Origin: CALMEC01 sp964393105
GTDB lineage: Bacteria; Actinomycetota; Thermoleophilia; Miltoncostaeales; Miltoncostaeaceae
Assembly: GCA_964393105.1 (NCBI GenBank)
Contig: CAYMSM010000040.1
Coordinates: 1-64,000, forward strand
Direction of reading: 5' to 3'
DNA length: 64,000 nt
Positions within the stretch are counted from its first letter, which is position 1. The number at the start of each line of letters is the position of its first letter. The notes beneath the pieces were generated by a model. That model saw nothing but the letters and a program-made list of their open reading frames with translations. It was not told the origin of the DNA and searched no databases. This document shows, piece by piece, positions 31,615 through 41,305 of this stretch. The position numbers were made by a program, and so were the translations under genes.

Positions 31615-32946
31615 TTAGCCGGTCGGAACGCGGAGTCCCGCGACGAAGAACCCATCCGTCCGATCGCGTGACGGCAGGGTCAATAGCGCACCGTCCAGCT
31701 CGGGATGGGCGAACCGACCGAAGCGCGCGCCCAGATCCATGCGTTCGAGCCCGGTCGCCAGCACGATGTGCTCGTTCTCGTCCGGAAGCAGCGTGCACGT
31801 CGAGTACACGACCCTGCCACCGGGTCGCACGACGTCGATGGCCCGTCCAAGCAGCGCGGACTGCAACGCGACAAGCTCGGGGAGGTCCTCTTCGCGGCGG
31901 CGCCACCGCGCATCGGGGCGAGCCGAGAGGACGCCGAGACCGGTGCACGGCGGATCGACCAGCGCGGCATCGAACATCCCGTCGAGCGGAACCGTCCGAC
32001 CGTCCCCTTCGATGACGGTCACCGCGGCGCCCATCCGATCCGCGAGCGCCCGCAGCATCGACGCGCGCGCGGCGCGTGGCTCCACGCAGACGACCTCCGC
32101 TTGGTTGCACGACAGCGCAGCCAGGTGCGTGGCCTTGGCACCCGGTGCTGCGCACAGGTCCAGGATGCGCTCTCCCTTCTGCGGTGCCAGCGCGAGAGCC
32201 GGCAGCATGGACGCCCGGCTCTGCCCCATCGCAAGACCCCGCTCCCAGACCGGCGAGTCTTCGAGCGCAAATGGCGTCGGCAGGACATATGCATCGACGA
32301 TCGCCCGGTCCGCGGACGCGTCGGCGGGCAGCAACCCCTGAAGCACCTCGCGCGGACCGCGCAACGGGTTCCAGCGCAGCGCGGACTCCGCCGCGGCGTT
32401 GGCACATGCCAGAACGTCGACCGCGACCGCCGTGCCCAGGGCGTCGAACAACCGTGTCGCAATCCAGTCCGGCACGCTGTGGGCGATCGCCGCCGACAGT
32501 GGGGTGTCGTCTGTCAGGGCTCGCAGGCGCTGCTCTGCAGTTCCCGCGATCTTGCGCAGCACCGCGTTGACGAGACCTGCGCGGGCCGACACTCGTCGCG
32601 GGGCGCCGGGAAGGCCGCGTGCCAAGCGCACCGCCTGGTCCACTGCGGCCGACTCCGGCACGCCGTCACTGTAGGCCAGCTCAAAAGCTCCCAGTCGCAA
32701 CACGTCACGGACGGCTGGCTCTACTCCACCCGGTCGGTCGAGCTCCGCATCGATCAGCCAGTCCAGCGTCCGCCGTCGCTGAACGGCGCCGAAGGCCAGG
32801 CGGTGTGCCTGTGCACGGGGCCCGGGCCCGAGGCCCTCGCGTCGCGCCTCGCCGGTGAGCGCGCGATCCGCGTATGCGCCCTCCGCAACGCGGCGCAGCA
32901 CCCTGAAGGCCACCCGCCGTTCGGGGGTGGCGTCTGCGGCCGGCAT
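31615..32946 (-). CDS. rsmB: 16S rRNA (cytosine967-C5)-methyltransferase RsmB
   Basis: A 443-residue protein: an N-terminal NusB-like helical domain (RRVAFRVLRRVAEGAYADRA, ELAYSDGVPESAAVDQAV) followed by the SAM-dependent domain with LDLCAAPGAKATHLAAL, LVDPPCTGLGVLSARPD and YSTCTL (catalytic Cys). It methylates C967 of 16S rRNA. ATG at 32946 overlaps the fmt stop (TGATG), supporting this start over one 14 codons upstream. Confidence 0.92.
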   Translation of the reverse strand: MPAADATPERRVAFRVLRRVAEGAYADRALTGEARREGLGPGPRAQAHRLAFGAVQRRRTLDWLIDAELDRPGGVEPAVRDVLRLGAFELAYSDGVPESAAVDQAVRLARGLPGAPRRVSARAGLVNAVLRKIAGTAEQRLRALTDDTPLSAAIAHSVPDWIATRLFDALGTAVAVDVLACANAAAESALRWNPLRGPREVLQGLLPADASADRAIVDAYVLPTPFALEDSPVWERGLAMGQSRASMLPALALAPQKGERILDLCAAPGAKATHLAALSCNQAEVVCVEPRAARASMLRALADRMGAAVTVIEGDGRTVPLDGMFDAALVDPPCTGLGVLSARPDARWRRREEDLPELVALQSALLGRAIDVVRPGGRVVYSTCTLLPDENEHIVLATGLERMDLGARFGRFAHPELDGALLTLPSRDRTDGFFVAGLRVPTG

Positions 32947-33875
32947 CAGTGCCCGGGGATCTGGCCGAGCCCGAGCCCGCCGCGCCATCCCCGAAGGAAG
33001 TCCGCGGCGGGCATCCGGCTGCGGTTGGGTGGCTGCAGCTCCAGCACATCCAGCGCGCCGTCGCCACAGGGCAAGAGCAGGTGACCATCCTCGACCCGCA
33101 CGACGCCCGGGTGCATGCCGCGCACATGGACCGGACGCGCCGCCCAGATCTTGAATCGCTGATCGTCGATCAGGCAGGCCGCGCCAATGTGTGGCGACAG
33201 CGCCCGGATGCGGTTTGCCACCGAGGCCGGAGGCTGGCTGAAGTCGAGTGAAATGTCCGCCCCGCTCACCTTGGGCGCCAAGGACACACCGTCATCCGGC
33301 TGATCGACCGTCGTCAACGTACCGGCCGACAGGTCGGCCAACGCCGCGTCCAGAAGCTCCGCCCCGCGCACCGCAAGCCGATCGAGCAACGACCCCGCGT
33401 CCTCGTCGGGTCCGATCGCGATACGCCCGATCGAGATGATCGGGCCCGTGTCGAGTCCCGCATCCATCCGCATGATCGTCACCCCCGTCTCGGTGCAGCC
33501 GTCCATCAGCGCGCGCTCCACCGGTGCGGCGCCACGGTAGGCGGGCAGGATCGAGAAGTGCACGTTGATGCATGGCCACGTCGCGAGCAAGCGTTCGCGC
33601 AGGATCTGACCGAACCCGACGACGCAGACGGCCGATATCTCAAGCTCGACGAGTTCGTCGAGCGTCTCCGCGTCGTTGATCGACGCTGGACGCCGCACCT
33701 CGAGCCCCAGCGCGCCGGCAGCGTGGCTCACGGCGGTCGGCACGGTCTTGCCTCCCCGTCCCTTGGGCCGGTCGGGCTGTGAGATGACGACCGGGATGTC
33801 GTGCCCGGCCGCGACGAGCGCGCGGAGCACGGTCGCTGCGGCAGGTGGGCTCCCGGCGAAGGCGACGCGGGGCAT
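32946..33875 (-). CDS. fmt: Methionyl-tRNA formyltransferase
   Basis: A 309-residue protein with MPRVAFAGSPPAAATVLRAL, SQPDRPKGRGGK, the catalytic region INVHFSILPAYRGAAPVERA (Asn, His) and MRMDAGLDTGPI (Asp). It formylates initiator Met-tRNA. It is followed by rsmB with a 1-bp overlap and preceded by def, the enzyme that removes the formyl group. Confidence 0.95.
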   Translation of the reverse strand: MPRVAFAGSPPAAATVLRALVAAGHDIPVVISQPDRPKGRGGKTVPTAVSHAAGALGLEVRRPASINDAETLDELVELEISAVCVVGFGQILRERLLATWPCINVHFSILPAYRGAAPVERALMDGCTETGVTIMRMDAGLDTGPIISIGRIAIGPDEDAGSLLDRLAVRGAELLDAALADLSAGTLTTVDQPDDGVSLAPKVSGADISLDFSQPPASVANRIRALSPHIGAACLIDDQRFKIWAARPVHVRGMHPGVVRVEDGHLLLPCGDGALDVLELQPPNRSRMPAADFLRGWRGGLGLGQIPGH

Positions 33876-33878
33876 GGG

Positions 33879-34421
33879 CTAGTTGTGCCCTGCGCGCAGC
33901 TGCCTCAGCGCCTCCTTGCGCTCATCGGGTCCGGTGCGGTCGAGGATCAGGATGCCGTCGAGGTGGTCGATCTCGTGTTGGATGACGCGCGCGCCGAAGC
34001 CCTCGATCTCCATCTCGACCGGGTTGCCCTCCCGATCCTGTGCGTGGACGTGGACCCCGACGGGTCGTGTGACCGGCACGACGATCTCGCCGATCGACAG
34101 GCAGCCCTCCTCAGCCGACTCCATCTCGTCTGAGTGCCAGGTGATCTCGGGGTTGACGAGCGCCACGGGGGGTTCGTCGTCGAACGGGTCGATGACGATC
34201 AGGCGACGCAACCGCCCGAGCTGCGGTGCGGCCAACCCGACGCCGCGCGCGCCTTGCATCAGCTCGATCATCGTCGCGATCTCGTCCCGTAACGCCCCGT
34301 CGAAGACCTCGACGCGCGCCGAAGGCGTCCGCAACACGGGATCGCCGATTTGCCGGACGTAGCCCAGCGCTCGTAAGCGGCGCTCCTCGAGCGCAGGATC
34401 GTCGAATGCGCGACTCCCCAC
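33879..34421 (-). CDS. def: Peptide deformylase
   Basis: A 180-residue metalloenzyme with all three motifs: GVGLAAPQLG, EEGCLSIGEI and QHEIDHLDGIL (Cys plus HExxH metal site). It removes the N-formyl group from nascent proteins. GTG at 34421 is used; about 18 residues precede the usual VRQIGDPVLR start region, so the true start could be slightly downstream. Confidence 0.95.
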   Translation of the reverse strand: MGSRAFDDPALEERRLRALGYVRQIGDPVLRTPSARVEVFDGALRDEIATMIELMQGARGVGLAAPQLGRLRRLIVIDPFDDEPPVALVNPEITWHSDEMESAEEGCLSIGEIVVPVTRPVGVHVHAQDREGNPVEMEIEGFGARVIQHEIDHLDGILILDRTGPDERKEALRQLRAGHN

Positions 34422-34429
34422 CGGCGGAC

Positions 34430-35299
34430 CTACCGCGTCACCGGCAGGAGACGACGCGCGACGGCCAGTGCCCCCGATCGGTTGCGCACCCAGTCGGCCG
34501 GCTCGGTGATGACGAGCGTCGCAGCCTGTCCGTCGGCGATGAAGCCGCCCCCGATGTCGCCGTCGGCCAGACGTAGCGACAGCGCCCCGTTGTCCAGCGT
34601 GATCTCGGCTGAGGCGTCCCCGGTGCGCGGGAACGCGATCCGGGCCTCGGTCGTCCCGGTCGGCCCACTCGCGATGCGCGGCGCGGGCGAGATGTCGTTG
34701 AGATCGAAGAACACCGCCGCCAACGTCGGCCGCAGCTCCCGCGGGAGCGGGGTGCTGAATTCCTCGAGCCGGTAGAGCTCGGCCACGCGTGGCGTGAAGA
34801 AGTACTCGGCCTCCCGAAGCAGTGCCAGGTCCACCCCTGTGGATCCGCCCCGCTCGGGGCGCTCCTGTACCCAGTCCCGCACGCGGAGCCAGCTCTTGTG
34901 GCGGACATCGAAACCATCGGCCTGCGCGGCCTGTACCGCCGGGGACGGCTTGCGATCAGGCGTGATGACAACCCCGATGACCCGCTCGGCCTGATCGGCC
35001 AGCGCGGCGTGCGCGGACACGATGCCGGCGTGCGCGTCCGCATCGAAGCCCAACGTCGCCTGCACCGCGACTTCCCAACGGCGCTTCCGATCGCGTACCA
35101 GGATATCGACGCCGGCGCCGCCGAGCGGGTGGGCTTCGCGCGTCTGCGCATCCGCGACTCCGGGCAGATCCTCGCCGGTCAGCTCGGCGATCAGGGCGGG
35201 TCGGGTCTCGGGTCCCGATAGGCCGATGAGGCATGCAAGCACGTGAATCCAACGCTCGCGTTGATCGGATGGGGCCTCGAACAGGCGGGGAACCGGCAT
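34430..35299 (-). CDS. Hypothetical protein, possible PD-(D/E)xK-like fold
   Basis: A 289-residue soluble protein starting MPVPRLFEAPSDQRERWIHV. The N-terminal half has VDILVRDRKRRWEVAVQATL, which loosely resembles the D...E core of PD-(D/E)xK nucleases, followed by VIGVVITPDRKPSPAVQAA; the C-terminal half is beta-rich (GTTEARIAFPRTGDASAEIT). No known function is recognised. It sits between priA and def in a housekeeping run, 8 bp from def. A nuclease-like or protein-interaction role is speculation. Confidence 0.72.
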   Translation of the reverse strand: MPVPRLFEAPSDQRERWIHVLACLIGLSGPETRPALIAELTGEDLPGVADAQTREAHPLGGAGVDILVRDRKRRWEVAVQATLGFDADAHAGIVSAHAALADQAERVIGVVITPDRKPSPAVQAAQADGFDVRHKSWLRVRDWVQERPERGGSTGVDLALLREAEYFFTPRVAELYRLEEFSTPLPRELRPTLAAVFFDLNDISPAPRIASGPTGTTEARIAFPRTGDASAEITLDNGALSLRLADGDIGGGFIADGQAATLVITEPADWVRNRSGALAVARRLLPVTR

Positions 35300-35429
35300 A
35301 GGTCGCGACACTCCTCGTTTCAGGTGGGGTCCGGCTGCGGATCGTATCGATGTCCGCCGGGAAACGTGCGCCCGACAGGGCAAGAGACCGTCCGACATCG
35401 CCCCACACTGCCCCGCGTGGGCGATGCGC

Positions 35430-37616
35430 TCAGGTGTCCTGCGGGTCCACATCGACAACGACCCGGATCGCAGCCTTGTGCAACGCGGCCCGACGGGCCT
35501 CGATCTGTCCCAGGACGAGGGCGGTCGCATCGGTCGCGCGCTCCGCACGCACCAGGATCGCGCGACGCGACCGCGTCCGCAGCCGGTGCAGCATGGCGGG
35601 CCCGAGCACGCTGACCGTGGGCTCCGACTCACGCAGCGCGTCGGCCAACCCTCTGGCGGCGCCCAGGACCGAGGTCGCGTTGTCGCCGTCCACGACGATC
35701 CGCACCAGGTGCCCGAAGGGCGGGAACTGCCGGTCCTGCCGGCGGTGGATCTCACCGGCGAGGAACTCCTTGACGGCATGGTTGGCACCGAGCTTGACCG
35801 CGCGCCCGTCGGGTTCCCACGCCTGGACGAACACCGTCGACGGCTCGCCCCGCCGCCCGGCACGCCCTGCGAGCTGGACGATCAGCGCAAACGCTCGTTC
35901 TTCGGCGCGGAAGTCGGGATTCTGCAGCGCGCCGTCGGCGTCGAGGACACCGGCGACCGTCACCGACGGCAGATCGTGCCCTTTGGCCACCATCTGCGTC
36001 CCCAGGAGGACCGCCGCCCCGGGTCGGGCGAACCGTGCGAGCCGGCTCGCAAGCTCGCCGCGCCGTCCGATCGCGTCTCCGTCGAGCCGGATCAGGGGGA
36101 TGTCGGGCACGATGGCGGCGAGCGCCTCCTCGAGTCCCTGGGTCCCCGCGCCCTGGCGCACGACCTCGGCCGCGCGGCAGGACGGGCACAGCACCGGCAC
36201 GGGCGTGTCGTATCCGCAGTGATGGCACACCAGATGCTCGGGCCGGCCATGCACGACCAGCGGCACATCGCATGACGGGCAGCGGGCGATCCACCCGCAC
36301 GCCCGGCACAGGCCCATTCGCGCGAGACCCCTCCGATTGAGCAGCAGAATGGCCTTCTCGCCGCGCGAGGCGGCCTCCTGCAGGGCCCGTGCCAGTGGCC
36401 GGGAGATCGGCCCGGGTGGCTGGGTCCGCATGTCGACGACGACCACGTGCGGAAGCGGCGCGCCATCGGCCCGTTTGAGAAGCGTTACGTGCGGGAGGCC
36501 CCACCACGACTCCGGACGCGGCGTGGCGCTGCCGTAGACGACCAGCGCGCCTTCGAGGCCGCCACGCCGATAGGCGACGCCGCGCGCGTCGTAGCGCGGT
36601 GACGCGTCCTGCTTGTACGACGCCTCGTGCTCCTCGTCGACGATGATCAGGCCGACGTTTGCGAGCGGCGCGAACACGGCGCTTCGCGCCCCGACCACGA
36701 CGTCCGCTCGGCCCGCCCGGATGCGTCGATCCTCGGCCATGCGCTCGCCGTCGGACAGGCCGGAGTGCCACAGCGCGACACCCGCGCCCAGACGGGCTCG
36801 CAGACGGTCCACGAGCTGCGGCGTCAGCGCGATCTCCGGTGCCAAGACGATCGCGCCCTTGCCCCGGGCTCGCGCGGTTTCGATGGCATGGATGTACACC
36901 TCGGTCTTGCCCGACCCGGTCACCCCATGGACCAGGAGCGCCTCCTGGCCGCGGTCGAGGGCCGCTGTGATCTCGGCAACGGCAGCCCCCTGCTCGGGGG
37001 TCAGCTCCGGCCCAGGCACAGGACCGCCAACCGCCACCCCATGCGCCGGCGCCCGTTCGCGGCGCTCGAGCGCGATGAGCCCTGCCTCTGCCATGCGCCG
37101 CAGCGTCGCCAGCGTGGTCCCGGCTCGGGCACACAGATCGGTCGCGGTGAGCGTCCCCCCCGCAGCCACCAACGCCGCGGCGATGGCGCGCTGGCGCGCT
37201 GTGCCGCCGTCGGCAGGCGCGCTCGCCACGAGCTGCGCCGGGGGGCCGGGCACCTCGGCAAGCCGCCACCCTCCGTCCGGCAGGCGTCGTAGCGTGCCCT
37301 CGGCACCCGGGGGGAGCACCAACCGCAGGCAGGCGGCGAGCGGCGCCGCGTAGTACCGGGAGATCCATGCAGCAAGCTCGACGAGGGCATCCGGAACCGG
37401 CTGTACATCGACGACGCCGGCGAGTGGCACAAGGTCTCCCTGCCAGGTCGCCTCGTCGGCTCCGACGACAACGCCGAGCACGGTGCGACGACCGAGCGGG
37501 CACGCGACCAGCGCTCCACGCCGGGCACGGTCGGCGAGCATCGGCGGCACCGCGTAGTCAAGGGGTCGATCGAGCGCCCGCGTCGCAAGCAGCAGGACGA
37601 CCTGGACAGCGCTCAC
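35430..37616 (-). CDS. priA: Primosomal helicase PriA
   Basis: A 728-residue helicase. The N-terminal DNA-binding region (LDRPLDYAVPPMLADRARRG) precedes helicase motifs LVHGVTGSGKTEVYIHAI and IIVDEEHEASYKQ, and LLNRRGLARM. The zinc-binding cysteines are present (CRACGWIARCPSCDVPL, CHHCGYDTPVPVLCPSC), with QMVAKGHDLPSVTVAGVLDA toward the C-terminus. GTG at 37616 gives a normal length. It restarts replication forks. Confidence 0.93.
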   Translation of the reverse strand: MSAVQVVLLLATRALDRPLDYAVPPMLADRARRGALVACPLGRRTVLGVVVGADEATWQGDLVPLAGVVDVQPVPDALVELAAWISRYYAAPLAACLRLVLPPGAEGTLRRLPDGGWRLAEVPGPPAQLVASAPADGGTARQRAIAAALVAAGGTLTATDLCARAGTTLATLRRMAEAGLIALERRERAPAHGVAVGGPVPGPELTPEQGAAVAEITAALDRGQEALLVHGVTGSGKTEVYIHAIETARARGKGAIVLAPEIALTPQLVDRLRARLGAGVALWHSGLSDGERMAEDRRIRAGRADVVVGARSAVFAPLANVGLIIVDEEHEASYKQDASPRYDARGVAYRRGGLEGALVVYGSATPRPESWWGLPHVTLLKRADGAPLPHVVVVDMRTQPPGPISRPLARALQEAASRGEKAILLLNRRGLARMGLCRACGWIARCPSCDVPLVVHGRPEHLVCHHCGYDTPVPVLCPSCRAAEVVRQGAGTQGLEEALAAIVPDIPLIRLDGDAIGRRGELASRLARFARPGAAVLLGTQMVAKGHDLPSVTVAGVLDADGALQNPDFRAEERAFALIVQLAGRAGRRGEPSTVFVQAWEPDGRAVKLGANHAVKEFLAGEIHRRQDRQFPPFGHLVRIVVDGDNATSVLGAARGLADALRESEPTVSVLGPAMLHRLRTRSRRAILVRAERATDATALVLGQIEARRAALHKAAIRVVVDVDPQDT

Positions 37617-37644
37617 GCGAGACCGCCCTGGATGGCGGGCGAGA

Positions 37645-37728
37645 CTACTGCTCGGAACGGCGGCGCAACACGAGTGCCGCACCGAGGATGAAACCGAAGA
37701 GCACTGCGAAGACAATGGATCGTTTCAT
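37645..37728 (-). CDS. 27-residue single-span membrane peptide
   Basis: An ATG at 37728 opens a 27-residue peptide MKRSIVFAVLFGFILGAALV ending LRRRSEQ: a basic N-terminus, one hydrophobic span and a basic C-terminus, the layout of small bitopic membrane proteins. It starts 9 bp after the DUF3352-like gene stop and ends 28 bp before priA. The ribosome binding site is weak (GAGGG directly before ATG), so expression is uncertain. Confidence 0.5.
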   Translation of the reverse strand: MKRSIVFAVLFGFILGAALVLRRRSEQ

Positions 37729-37737
37729 CCCTCAACC

Positions 37738-39339
37738 CTACTTGATCGTCAGGAAGGCCTCGAACGTCGGCTTGTCGCCTCCGGTGCTCCATGCCGCGAG
37801 GTTCTTGAGCGGCCGGAGGTTGGCGATCACGCCGGCGGGCGCGTCCTTGAGCACCCCGCCCGCGTCCAGTGCCGTCAGCAGCTCTTCGCCGTTGAGCCAC
37901 AGCAGGCTGTCGACCTTGGACGGCATCTGCCTCGTCGCCGCCTGGTAGGCCGGGTCGTCGGTCAACTTGGACACGGGCTCCTGCACCTGCTTGACGGCGT
38001 GCGAGCGCGTGCCGATCAGGGCGAGGTTGCCGTCGACGCCGTAGACGACGCCCGCTTCGGGCGTGATCGCCGACTGCCATCCGCTGACGCCGTTGGCGAG
38101 CTCGACCCGGGTGAACGCCGGCACCTTCGTACCGGTTCGTTCGATCAGCGCCGGCGCGCTCTTGCGCAGGGCGTCGAGCGTTGCGCCGGCCTTCGCGGAA
38201 TCGGCCACCTCGAGCGCCACCACCACGCTCGGGTACTTGGCGCCCTTTGTCACGATCACCGCGTGCTCACCGCTCGTGAGTCCTTTGATGTCGTCCAGGG
38301 TGACGCCAAGCAGCGGAAGGGCGAGTGATGCCTGCGCGAGGGCCTTCTTGACCTCGGGATCCTGCCCACCAAGCTGGGCGACGACCTGCTCGCCGAGCGA
38401 GTACGCGTTCTTGAGCCCGACATAGGCGATGGCGTCAGCCGGCGCCCTCTCGACGAGCTTGGGCGTGAACGGCTCGGTCTGACCGACCGCGGTGCCGATG
38501 TCGAGCCCGACCGCCTTGATCCGCGCGCCGTCGGCCTCGGCTGAGATCGACAGCCCCAGGGCCGCATCGGCGCCCAACCCGAAGTTCTTGACTTGCTTGG
38601 CTGCGGCCTCGCCACGTGCGGCACCGACGAGCGTCACGACGGCGCCGAGATCCACGAACCCCTGTGCCAGCACCTCGTCCGGAAGCTCCGCGAACGCCTT
38701 GTCGAGCTTGGCCGACCCGGCCATCGTCTGCGACTCGCCGCCGCGATGCGCGTCGATCGCGCGCGTGACCCGATCCTGCGTGTCGCTGACAAGGAGCTTG
38801 CCGTCCAGGACCGCGAACGTGGTCTCCGAGTCGCCGTACAGGTCGACACCCTCGTGCTGGCTGACCTTCTTTGCCGGGTCCTTGCCGCTTTGGATCAGCG
38901 CGAGGACGTCGGCGTCCTTGCCGTCGGCCAGGTCGATGGCGCCGACAACCGCGGGATCGGGATCGTCCTTGCCGAGACCCTTGAGGTCGAACACGCCGAC
39001 ACCGGCGGCAGATCCGAGCAGCGGCTTGATCTGGCCCTCGAAATCGAGCTTGTCGTTGGAGAGCTCGTCGGTGATGCTCGCGACGAGCTTCTCGTAGCCG
39101 GGGAAGCGCTTCGCAAGGGACAGGGCCTGGGTCCACTGCGCCCCACCGAGATCGGTCGAGAGCTCGATGTACACGGGCGAGCCGGCGGGAATGAAGCCCG
39201 CGACGTCGCCGGCCCCTGCGCCCGTTGATGCCGCGCCACCCCCACATCCTGTGACGGCCAGCAACCCTGCGGCGACTGCCGCCACCAGACCACCCGATGC
39301 GCGCCGACGTTTCAGCGCACCCGCTCCGACAAGACCCAT
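37738..39339 (-). CDS. Secreted lipoprotein, DUF3352-like
   Basis: A 533-residue protein with a signal peptide and lipobox (LLAVTGC|GGG), so probably a lipid-anchored envelope protein. The mature part (GFIPAGSPVYIELSTDLGGA, AIDLADGKDADVLALI, FAVLDGKLLVSDTQDRVTRA) matches the architecture of actinobacterial DUF3352 proteins. The function is unknown in the family. ATG at 39339 follows a G-rich Shine-Dalgarno. It lies between der and priA, 10 bp before the small membrane peptide. Confidence 0.82.
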   Translation of the reverse strand: MGLVGAGALKRRRASGGLVAAVAAGLLAVTGCGGGAASTGAGAGDVAGFIPAGSPVYIELSTDLGGAQWTQALSLAKRFPGYEKLVASITDELSNDKLDFEGQIKPLLGSAAGVGVFDLKGLGKDDPDPAVVGAIDLADGKDADVLALIQSGKDPAKKVSQHEGVDLYGDSETTFAVLDGKLLVSDTQDRVTRAIDAHRGGESQTMAGSAKLDKAFAELPDEVLAQGFVDLGAVVTLVGAARGEAAAKQVKNFGLGADAALGLSISAEADGARIKAVGLDIGTAVGQTEPFTPKLVERAPADAIAYVGLKNAYSLGEQVVAQLGGQDPEVKKALAQASLALPLLGVTLDDIKGLTSGEHAVIVTKGAKYPSVVVALEVADSAKAGATLDALRKSAPALIERTGTKVPAFTRVELANGVSGWQSAITPEAGVVYGVDGNLALIGTRSHAVKQVQEPVSKLTDDPAYQAATRQMPSKVDSLLWLNGEELLTALDAGGVLKDAPAGVIANLRPLKNLAAWSTGGDKPTFEAFLTIK

Positions 39340-39427
39340 CACAACCCCCCGACAACCGATGAACGTGAATGCGAACGACGGTAGCACCGCCTCGCGCCGC
39401 TCCGGTCATGTCGACGTAAAGACCTGG

Positions 39428-40822
39428 TCAAGTTCTCAGGCGCTCGCGGACCTCGATGATCACGGGCAGGCCCTCCAGGTCGAACGCCCGGCGCAGCCGG
39501 TTCTCGAGCCAGAAGATGTAGTCGCGGGTCAGAAGGGCCTTGTCGTTGACGTCAAGACGAAACGTCGGGGGATTGACGCCGGTCTGCACGATGTAGCGCA
39601 TCGAGAGGCGGCGATTTCCTTTACGGGGGCCGGGGCGCTCCTCGGCGAGGTTGCGCAACTCGGTGTTGAGCCGCTTGGTGGAGATCCGCTGTGACAACCG
39701 GCCATAGAGCCGCAAGGCGGCCGGGAGGATGCGGTCGATCCCTTCCCCGGTCGTCGCGGAGCTGACCTCGATCGTGGGTCGCTGCCTCACCTTCGCGCGC
39801 ACCAGACCCGTCAGGTGATCCAGCGGTGGCTGCGCGAGGTCCCATTTGTTCATGACGATCAGCGTCGCGCAATGCGCCTTGGCCGCGTAGTCGGCTGCCG
39901 CCAGGTCCGCGTCGGTGATGCCCTCGACGGCATCGCACACGACGATCGCGACGTCGCTGCGGTCCGCCGATTGGACCGCGCGCAGATGGCTGTAGCGCTC
40001 CACGACCTCGACGGACTTGCCGCGCTTGCGCAGTCCCGCGGTATCGGTCAGCACGATGCGCTGGCCATCCACCTCGATGACCGTGTCCACCGGATCACGG
40101 GTCGTGCCGGGCACATCGTGGACGATGACGCGGTCCTCGCCCAGCAGGGCGTTCAGGATGCTGCTCTTGCCGACGTTGGGTCGACCCAGGATCGCGAACG
40201 CCGGTGGCGCGACGGCGTCCAGGTCGATGTCCGGGGCCTGCGGCAGCTGCTCGACGATCGCATCCAGCAGGTCCCCCGCGCCGCGTCCGTGCTGGGCCGA
40301 GATCGGGAACACGTCACCCACGCCCAGCGCCCACAGCGCCTGCGCCTCGACCTCATGCATCTCGTGGTCGCACTTGTTGGCGATGACGAACACGGGTTTC
40401 TGCGCGCGTCTCAGGCGCTCGGCCACGTCCAGGTCTCCGGCCGCCGCACCGGCCTGCGCGTCGATGACGAACAGGATCAGATCGGCCTCCTCGATGGCCG
40501 TCGCCGTCTGGATCACCACCTGCCGACCGATCGGCGTCGGGTCGGAGTCGTCGATCCCACCGGTGTCGACGAGTTGGAACACGCGGCCGCGCCAGTCCGC
40601 CGTCGTCTCCCGCCGGTCCCGTGTGACCCCGGGTCGCTCGTCGACCACGGCCTCACGCCGTCCGGTCAGCCGGTTGAAGAGCGTCGACTTACCGACGTTC
40701 GGGTATCCCACGATGGCGACGACGGGCAGTCCGTCGCCGATCGTGGCGATCGTGGCCGTGCGGCGCTCTCGCGCCTCGGCACGCCGCTCTGCTGCGGTTG
40801 GTCGTCCTCGATTGGTTGACAC
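39428..40822 (-). CDS. der: Ribosome-assembly GTPase Der (EngA)
   Basis: A 464-residue protein with two tandem G domains: VGYPNVGKSTLFNRLTG / DERPGVTRDRRE / NKCD, and LGRPNVGKSSILNALLG / HDVPGTTRDPVD / DTAGLRKRGK / MNKWD, followed by the C-terminal KH-like domain (VQTGVNPPTFRLDVNDKALL). It is essential for 50S assembly. A basic N-terminal extension (AERRAEARERRTATIA) is present. Confidence 0.96.
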   Translation of the reverse strand: MSTNRGRPTAAERRAEARERRTATIATIGDGLPVVAIVGYPNVGKSTLFNRLTGRREAVVDERPGVTRDRRETTADWRGRVFQLVDTGGIDDSDPTPIGRQVVIQTATAIEEADLILFVIDAQAGAAAGDLDVAERLRRAQKPVFVIANKCDHEMHEVEAQALWALGVGDVFPISAQHGRGAGDLLDAIVEQLPQAPDIDLDAVAPPAFAILGRPNVGKSSILNALLGEDRVIVHDVPGTTRDPVDTVIEVDGQRIVLTDTAGLRKRGKSVEVVERYSHLRAVQSADRSDVAIVVCDAVEGITDADLAAADYAAKAHCATLIVMNKWDLAQPPLDHLTGLVRAKVRQRPTIEVSSATTGEGIDRILPAALRLYGRLSQRISTKRLNTELRNLAEERPGPRKGNRRLSMRYIVQTGVNPPTFRLDVNDKALLTRDYIFWLENRLRRAFDLEGLPVIIEVRERLRT

Positions 40823-40886
40823 GGTGACAAGTGAAGCAGGTTCGGGACCGTGACACCGCCGGGGACAGCGGGAGCCATGCCGTCAG

Positions 40887-41114
40887 CTACCACTCCGCGA
40901 GCATCGCGGGCAGGTAGCTCAGGTCGAACAGCCGGCCCTGGTCGGCGAGGTCGGCGAGCTGCGTCGCCTGGCCGTCGTGCCACTCATGGCGACCGCGCTC
41001 GCGGAGGTCGTCCCAGCGCAGATGGTCGCCCCCATCATCCGGAGCGAGGCCGCCTGAACAACCGAGACCACATCCCGGACCCCTGTAGAGAGTCGTAACG
41101 CGGTTCGGCTTCAT
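40887..41114 (-). CDS. Small hypothetical protein, weakly supported
   Basis: A 75-codon frame from ATG 41114 ending in HEWHDGQATQLADLADQGRL and FDLSYLPAMLAEW. The C-terminal 45 residues look protein-like (acidic, aromatic, balanced composition), whereas the first 25 are Gly/Cys-rich and less convincing. No ribosome binding site precedes the ATG. It lies in the 480-bp gap between plsC and der. It could be a small gene, a remnant or chance. Confidence 0.3.
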   Translation of the reverse strand: MKPNRVTTLYRGPGCGLGCSGGLAPDDGGDHLRWDDLRERGRHEWHDGQATQLADLADQGRLFDLSYLPAMLAEW

Positions 41115-41185
41115 TACTGACGGCCGCGCCGGTGGCGGAAGTCGACGAGGTAGGTCCCTCAGTCCCGGCGAAGACGGCAAGCCGA

Positions 41186-41301
41186 GGGCCGGCTTTGCCG
41201 GCCCGCCACCAGTAACCAAAGTGCGGAGCGCCAAGAACTCGTGGGAGGGCCTGCCCTCCCACGAAAGGGAGGGGTGCGTGGGGAGGGCCTGCCCTCCCCA
41301 C
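41186..41301. repeat. Cluster of three perfect hairpins downstream of plsC
   Basis: GGGCCGGC-TTT-GCCGGCCC (41186-41204), GTGGGAGGGC-CT-GCCCTCCCAC (41241-41262) and GTGGGGAGGGC-CT-GCCCTCCCCAC (41278-41301) occur within 116 bp. The last two differ by one base pair in the stem. They start 4 bp past the plsC stop and probably terminate its transcript; no clear T-run follows. Confidence 0.75.
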
Positions 41302-41305
41302 GAAA

